DNA from: Okapia johnstoni
Lineage: Eukaryota; Chordata; Mammalia; Artiodactyla; Giraffidae
Direction: 5' to 3'
NCBI GenBank assembly: GCA_024291935.2
Contig: CM044309.1
Location: 30,900,001-30,964,000 of the forward strand
Length of the DNA stretch: 64,000 bases
The notes under the pieces were generated by a model that saw nothing but the letters and a program-made list of their open reading frames with translations, was not told the origin of the DNA and searched no databases. The translations under genes and the position numbers were made by a program. Positions 57,599 through 64,000 of this stretch are shown in pieces (positions within the stretch are counted from its first letter, which is position 1; every line of letters starts with the position of its first letter).

Positions 57599-57887
57599 AG
57601 TCAGAGCTGAAGAATATAATAAATGAAATTTTAAAATAAATTGAAGAGAATTAATCTAAGAAGATTAGATAAACACATAAGCCATCTGGAAGAAAGAATA
57701 ATAGAAATCACCCAATAAGAACAGCAAAAAGAAAAAAAGAATTTAAAACCATAAGGACAGTTTAAGGGATCTTTGGGACAATATCAAGCATACTAACATT
57801 CACATTATAGGAGTCTCAGAAGGAGCAGTGAAAGAAAGGGGTAGAAAACTTATTTGAATAAATAATGATGGAAAACTTCAAAGATAA

Positions 57888-58141
57888 GACAAAGATATCC
57901 AGATGCAAAAAGTACAGAGAGTCCCAAACAAAATGAACCCTAAAAGATTCACACCAAGACATACTGTAATTAAAATGACAAATGCTAAAAATGGAGAATT
58001 TTAAAGGCGGAAAAGACAAAGATATCCAGATGCAAAAAGTACTGAGAGTCCCAAACAAAATGAACCCCAAAAGATCCACACCAAGACATACTGTAATTAA
58101 AATGACAAATGCTAAAAATTGAGAATTTTAAAGGCAGAAAG
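57888..58141. repeat. 127-bp tandem duplication in the old L1
   Basis: Copy 1 is 57888-58014 and copy 2 is 58015-58141. Both start GACAAAGATATCCAGATGCA. I count about six differences between them. The copies are far more alike than the old L1 is to its family, so the duplication came later. Confidence 0.92.
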
Positions 58142-58730
58142 AGAAAAACAATTACTTACATGCAAGGGAACCCTCATAAAACCGTCAGCAGCAGATTTTT
58201 CAGCAGAAACTTTGTAGGTTAGAAGGGAGTGGCACAATATATTTAAAGTGCTATAAGGAAAAACCTTACAACCAATAATTTGCTACTTTTCGAGGTTATC
58301 ATTTGGAAGTAAAGGAGAGACGAAGTTTTGAAAATCAGCAAAACTGAAAAAGTTCATTACAACTAAACTGGTCTTATGAGAAATTGTAAGGATCTTCTTT
58401 AAGTGGAAAATTAAAGGTCGCTTTTCTACTGTAACATAGAAATAATAAAATAAATAAAAGAAAAAAAATCTCATGGTAAAGGCAAACATATAGTAAAGGC
58501 AGTGGATCAGCCACTACAAAGCTACTATGAAGGCTAAAACACAAAAGCAGTAAAATTAACTATAATAAATAAAGGATACACAAGATAAAAGGATATAAAA
58601 AGTGATGTCAAAATATTGGGAGGGTACATGTGACATATGTAATGCTTTTAGAACACATTCAAACACAAATGCCAGCTTAAAATAAACTGCTATATTTATA
58701 GATTGATATCTACGATCCTCTGGTAACTGG

Positions 58731-59870
58731 AGGATCATAGATATCAACCTACAGGAACCAGATACCAAATTGCCAACATTGTTGGATCACAGATAAAGCA
58801 AGAGAATTCCAGAAAAACATCTACTTCTGCTTCATTGACTATGCCAAAGCCTTTGATTGTGTGGATCACAACAAACTGTGGAAAATTCTGAAAGAGATGG
58901 AAATACCAGACCACCTGACCTGCCTCCTGAGAAATCTGTATGCAGGTCAAGAAGCAACAGTTAGAACCGGACATGGAGCAATGGACTGTTTTCACATTGG
59001 GAAAGGAGTATGCCAAGGCTGTATATTGTCACTCTGCTTATTTAATTTATATGCAGAGTAAATCATGTGAAATGCCAGGCTGGATGAAGCACAAGCTGGA
59101 ATCAAGATTGCTAGGAGAAATATCAATAACCTCAGATATGCAGATGACATCACCCTTATGGCAGAAAGCGAAGAGGAACTGAAGAGCCTCTTGATGAAAG
59201 TAAAAGAGGATAGTGAAAAAGTTGGCTTAAAACTCAACATGCAGAAAATTAAGATCAAGGCATTTGGTCCCATCACTTCATGGCAAATAGATGGGGAAAC
59301 AATGGAAACAGTGACAGACTTTATGTTCTTGGGCTCCAAAATCACTGCAGATGATGACTGAAGCCATGAAAATAAAAGATGCTTGCTCCTTGGAAGAAAA
59401 GCTATGACCAACCTAGACAGCATATTAAAAAGCAGAGACATTACTTTGCGGATATAGTCATGTATGGATGTGAGAGTTGGACCATAAAGAAAGCTGAATG
59501 CCGAAGAATTGATGCTTTTGAACTGTGGTATTAGAAAAGACTCTTGAAAGTCCTTTGGACTGCAAGGAGATCCAACCAGTCTATCCTAAAGGAAATTAGT
59601 CCTGAATATTCATTGGAAAGACTGATGCTTAAGCTCTAATACTTTGGCCACCTGATGCAAAGAACTGACTCATTGGAAAAGACCCTGATCCTGGGAAAGC
59701 TTGAAGGCAGGAGGAGAAGGGGATGACAGAGGAAGAGATGGTTAGATGGCATCACCAACTCAATGGACATGAGTTGAGCAAGATCCAGGAGTTGGTGATG
59801 GACAGGGAAGCCTGATATGCTGCAGTGTATGGGGTCACAAAGAGTCAGACACAACTGAGTGACTGAACTT
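58731..59870 (+). mobile_element. BovB LINE nested in the old L1
   Basis: About 1.1 kb, 5'-truncated in the RT domain, with the 3' end CACAACTGAGTGACTGAACT. The target site appears as TATCTACGATCCTCTGG at 58708 and TATCTATGATTCTTATGG at 59871, diverged from each other. An extra inverted piece of the target lies at the 5' junction (58730-58747). Confidence 0.88.
58861..59361 (+). pseudogene. BovB RT remnant with three in-frame stops
   Basis: One reading frame holds RT motif B (GVCQGCILSLCLFNLYAE) and the YADD catalytic box at 59137-59148. It is broken by TAA at 59059-59061, TGA at 59068-59070 and TGA at 59359-59361. By comparison with the copy at 40098, these replace a Tyr, an Arg or Ser position, and a Cys. 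No frameshift is needed between motif B and YADD, so decay here has been mainly by point mutation. The 5' part (FIDYAKAF region) lies just upstream at about 58826-58860 in the same orientation. Confidence 0.9.
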
Positions 59871-60930
59871 ATCTATGATTCTTATGGCAATCACAAATGA
59901 AAACTGTACAATAGATATAGACACACACAAGAGAAACATAATATTAATAGTAAATACAATTATAAAACCACAAGGAGACCAAGAGAAGACAAATAACAGA
60001 GAAGATACACAATGTCTTCACATGGATATTATACAATATACTACTAAACAAAAAAACGGGTCAATGAAGAAATCAAAGAGGAAATTTTTTATAACTTTGA
60101 TACAAAGGAAAATGGAAACACAATGATCCAAAATCTATGGAACATAGAAAAAGAGGGAAGTTCATAGTGATAAAGACCTACCTTCAAGAAACAAGAAAGG
60201 TCCCAAATAAGCAATTTAACTTTCTACCTAAAGTAACTAGAAAGATAACAAATAAAATCCAAAGTTAGTATTAGTTAGGAAATTGTAAAAGCAGAGTGGA
60301 AGTAAATGAAATACAGACAAAAAATAGAAAAGATCAATAAAACTAAGCTGGTTCTTTGAAAAGTTAACAAGATTGATAAACCTTTAGCCAGATTCATCAA
60401 GAAAAAAGGGGCCCAAATAAATAAAATCAGAAATAAAAGAGAAATTACAAGCAATAACACAGAAATACAATGAATTATATGTGAGTACTAGAGTTATACA
60501 TCAACAAATTGAACAATACCTAGAGAAATGGATAAATTACTAGAAACATACAATCTTCCAAGACTAGAAGAAATAGAAAATTTGAACAGACAACTTCACA
60601 GGGGAATTCTACCAAAACTTTAAAGTGTTAGTAAGTATTCATCTTAAGTGACTCCCCCCAAAAAAATTGAAGAAGGAGGAGAACTTCCAAACTCATTACA
60701 TGAGGCCAGCATTACCCTGATATGAAAACTAGACAAAGGAACTTCAAAAATAAAGTTAGAGGCCACTATCCCAGGTGAACATAGATGTAAAAATCCTCAA
60801 CAAAATATTGCAAACTGAGCTTAACAATACATTAAAAAGATCATATACCATGATCAGGTGGGATTTATTCCAGAGAGGCAAGGATGGTTTAGTATATGCA
60901 AATCAATGTGATATACCACATTAACAAAAC

Positions 60931-61155
60931 TAGGGGCTTCCCTGGTGGCTCAGATGGTAAAGCGTCTTCCTGCAAAGCAGGAGACCCAGGTTCAATCCCT
61001 GGGTCAGGAAGATCCCCTGGTGAAAGAAATGGCAACCCACTCCAGTACTCTTGCCTGGAAGATTCCACGGATGGAGGAGCCTGGTAGCCTGTCAGTCCTT
61101 GGGGTTGCAAAGAGTCGGACATGACTGAGTGACTTCCCTTTCACCTTTCTCTTCC
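60931..61155 (+). mobile_element. Bov-tA SINE inside the old L1
   Basis: Well-kept head with Pol III boxes: TGGCTCAGATGG (A box) and GGTTCAATCCC (B box). Short TSD ACAAAAC at 60924-60930 and 61156-61162. The L1 text reads through the site. Confidence 0.94.
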
Positions 61156-62454
61156 ACAAAACAAAGGATAAAAATCCTATGATCACCTCAAAAGATGCAG
61201 AAAAATGATTTAACAAAATTCAATATCCAATCATGATAAAAAAAAAAAAGCCTCAACAAAGCAGGTGTGAGAGAAACATACGTCAATGTAATAAAAACCG
61301 CGTATGACAAACCCACAGCCAACATCATACTCAACAATGTAAAGCTGAAAGCTTTTCCTCTAAAATTAGGAACAAGACAAAGATGCCCACGCTAATGACT
61401 TTACTTAATATAGTACTGGGAGTCCTAAATACAGCAATCAGACATAAAAAGAAAAAAAGATATCCAAATTTGGAAAGAAAAAGCAGAACTGTCACTATTT
61501 GCCGACAATATGATACTATAAAAAGGTGTCGCCAAAAAAAACTATTACAACAAATCATTAAAGTTGTAAAATATAAAATTAATATACAGAAATGTGTTGT
61601 ATTTCTATTAATATACACTAATAATGGACTATCCTAGAGAGAAATTAAGAAAGTAATACATTTACAATTCTATCAGAAAGAATTAAACACCTAGGAAAAA
61701 ATTTAACAAAAAGGTGAAAGTCCTATACTCTGAAAACTATAAGGCCTTAATGAAAGAAATTGAAGATGACACAAATAAATGAAAAGATATGTTGTGCTCA
61801 TGGATTGGAGGAATATTGTTCTTACGTCCATACTATCCAAGCAATCCACAGATTCAGGGAAATCTATATTAAAATGCCAATGATATTTTTCATAGAGCTA
61901 GAATAAATAATCCTAATTGTGTGGAACCACAAAAGGCCCCAAACAGCCAAAGCAATCTTGAGAAAGAAGATACACACATATGAGAAATCAGCCATAAGAA
62001 AGAGTGAAATCTTGCCATTTGTGACAGTATGTACGGACCTAGAGGGCCTTATACTAAATGAAATAAAACAGAGAAAGACAAATACCATATGATTTCATTT
62101 ATATGTGAAATCTGAAAGACAAAACAAATGAACAAACATAGCAAAACAGAAACAGACTCATAGATACAGAGAACAATTTAGTAGTTCCTAGAAGTGGGGG
62201 CAGTAGGGGGACGGCAGTAATAGGTGAAGGAGATTAAGAGGTACAAACTTCTACTTATAAGTCACAGGGATGTAATGTACAGCGTAAGGAATATAGTCAA
62301 TAACATTGTAGTAACTTTGTATGGTGACAGATGGTCACCAGCATTATCATGGTGATTATTCTGTAATTTATTAAAACATCAAATCATTATGTTTTACATC
62401 TGAAATTAATATATAAGTCAATTATACTTCAATTTTTTAAAAGTGGTTATGTAG

Positions 62455-62610
62455 GCTTTATATAGAGAGAAACAGAAATATATATGCATGTATTTGTATA
62501 AATATATATTTATATCATTTTATATGTACATGGCATATATAATACTGTACACAGTATATATTATTATATATACATACACATATAAAACATCAGTGTGTGT
62601 GTATCTTCAA
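62455..62610. repeat. AT-rich microsatellite (TATA/CATA type)
   Basis: Loose repeats of TATATA, CATATA and TACATA directly after the L1 3' end, ending in a short TG run. Confidence 0.75.
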
Positions 62611-64000
62611 CCCCTGGAAAAAATGAAATATGTCCTTGTCAGTGTGATATTACAACACTGCTTCACAAGCCTACCCAAAGATTTTTTTAATTACCTAGGA
62701 GAAAATACTTCCATTTGACATTGTTCTTGCTATTGTTTACAGGGGACACTTTCACAAGTTAACCTGTACATTTTTATACAATACACTTGCAAATGATTTC
62801 TACCCAGTAGTACAGATAATCCCTAAAGTTATGGTCACATTGCCCTGTAGGATATGACACAGTTTGGTATTTTATCTAATATCTATTTCTAACCCAAATC
62901 CATAGTATTTTATAGGAAAGTCTTTTTTAAAAAACTTTTTAACAATTATGCTTTGAAAGTAGGCAGCCACTTGCATATTCTCCACTGACCCTCTCAATTT
63001 ACCAGCACCTTCTAAAAAAGACCTCTCCAAAAAGGCCCCCTGATGCCAAAAATTCTGTTAGTAACTCACTGTTGAGTTAGCAATATTACAGCACCTTAGA
63101 TGCATGGTTAGCCAGACTGTCCAGTGAGTTTGGGGTTAGCTGGATAGTCTAACCCTGAATATCAGGGTTCTGTGGGAAGAGAACCATGAAGGGGTATGTT
63201 TTAGAGAAGTAGCAAGAGTCAAGAGAAGCAATGCAATGTTAGAAGGAAGAAAAGAGCAACTATGATGACCCTCAGCACCTGAGAAAGGTAGGGGAAAGCA
63301 GAATATTTCAAAAGAGGAGGTGATTGGCACAAAAATAATTAACTATCTACTTCACAGTTTTGGTCGAGGGTTAACTTGGTTCTGTTATATAAAAAATTTA
63401 AAAAAAATGAACAATGAATGAATGAATGAGTATAACAGATCTAAATTGTTAAGAGACTGAATCAGATAGGTTGTATTGATCTTACCTTCCAAACATTTCT
63501 GACCTACTGGAGCTGCACAACAAATAGCTTCAGGAAGAATGTCTGCCACCCAGGATATGTTTGGTATTCAGCACCCACAGCTAGACCCAAATATCATTGA
63601 CCCTGTCTCGTTCACTGATTATGACCTTGACAGAGTCGTTTGTAGGCTGATTCAAAGGGAAAAGCCTCAATTTCACCAGCCTCTCTGACCATTTTCCTAC
63701 TTAATGGTCGCATGGTATAATTTACATTGGATAGTAACCCTACTTCCTTCTTTACTATAGCTAGGAGACTTCATTCCCTGTTACATTAGTTTCTGATTCA
63801 ACTGAACAAGCAAATTTCAGGTCTGAAATCAGGGATATGTCCAACTCCCATTCCTGACAGGTTACACAATAAGCTAAAGTCAGCATTTTTCAGAGAGTTT
63901 ATCAGCAATACTAGATCTTTCCAGCAAGGTCACTGTAGCACTAAAGCAATCATGGGTGTGAATGCCCCAAGCCAGACTGAGTTAATTTAACATGAAGTCA
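62611..64000. other. Unassigned stretch to the window end
   Basis: No gene or clear repeat. An AATG microsatellite lies at 63408-63430. Confidence 0.5.

Larger units (their letters stand above)
57600..62445 (+). mobile_element. Long old L1 (L1M-like), with nested BovB and Bov-tA
   Basis: From the ORF1 end (GATATCAAGCATACTAAC-like words such as AATATCAAGCATACTAACAT, CAAGACATACTGTAATTAAA, CAGCAGAAACTTTGTAGGTT) through ORF2 (AAGCTGGTTCTTTGAAAAGT, GATTTATTCCAGAGAGGCAA, AAAAGATGCAGAAAAATG) to the 3' UTR end near 62445 (TCAATTATACTTCAATTTTT). About 3.5 kb of its own sequence remains. Stops and frameshifts are frequent, so no ORF is kept. A 127-bp tandem duplication lies at 57888-58141. Confidence 0.85.

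Noticed and set aside
60939..61012. tRNA-Glu-like sequence with A and B boxes
   Set aside because: It is the head of a Bov-tA SINE, fused to a Bov-A body, not a functional tRNA gene. The same holds for the other Bov-tA heads.
1..64000. CRISPR arrays, operons, prophages or bacterial mobile systems
   Set aside because: The mammalian repeat content throughout excludes a prokaryotic source. No regularly spaced short repeats were seen.

Overview
The window looks like ordinary non-coding nuclear DNA of a ruminant, most likely a bovid such as cattle, sheep or goat. The evidence is the mix of mobile elements. There are BovB (RTE-type) LINEs, tRNA-Glu-headed Bov-tA SINEs, Bov-A2 dimers, a CHR-type artiodactyl SINE, short mariner elements beginning TTGGGTTGGCC, ruminant-type L1 3' ends, and the usual old mammalian layer (MIR, L2, MaLR-like LTRs, old L1M). 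I found no intact host protein gene, rRNA, tRNA, snRNA or CRISPR array. Nearly all long open frames are either reverse-transcriptase/endonuclease remnants of BovB or chance frames across SINEs. All repeat family names are from memory of consensus sequences, not from a database search.

Layout. 1-6.9 kb: old repeats, several Bov-tA/Bov-A copies and a CHR SINE inserted in a MIR. 6.9-9.2 kb: a 5'-truncated BovB (minus), then a young-looking L1 3' end inserted in a MIR. 9.2-13.3 kb: mostly unassigned. 13.3-15.3 kb: two L1 3' ends, one carrying a BovB tail, then an LTR split by a SINE. 15.3-31.8 kb: largely unassigned with scattered SINEs, three mariner elements and an L1 3' end (minus) split by a SINE. 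31.8-34.9 kb: the most complete BovB (minus), interrupted by a Bov-tA and lacking part of the RT core. 35-39.5 kb: Bov-A2, L2, MIR and LTR remnants. 39.65-43.9 kb: a multi-level nest in which an old L1 contains a younger L1, which contains a BovB and a second L1 fragment. 43.9-57 kb: LTRs, MIRs, SINEs and an L1 with a 5' inversion. 57-62.4 kb: a long old L1 (about 3.5 kb of its own sequence) broken by a BovB and a Bov-tA and carrying a 127-bp tandem duplication. 62.4-64 kb: AT-rich microsatellite and unassigned sequence.

Read together, the region is a record of successive insertion rather than a set of cooperating genes. Target-site duplications (TSDs) give a relative order: MIR/L2/L1M/LTR first, then L1 and BovB, then Bov-tA/Bov-A2. 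The most notable points are the nest at 39.65-43.9 kb, an inverted copy of the target site at a BovB 5' junction (58703-58747), the tandem duplication in the old L1, the deletion with filler hairpin in the 32-kb BovB, and the twin-priming-like L1 at 51.25 kb. I see no sign of a previously undescribed functional system. The remaining candidates for hidden function are unassigned patches that look like conserved non-coding sequence or are locally CpG-rich, and these are weak.
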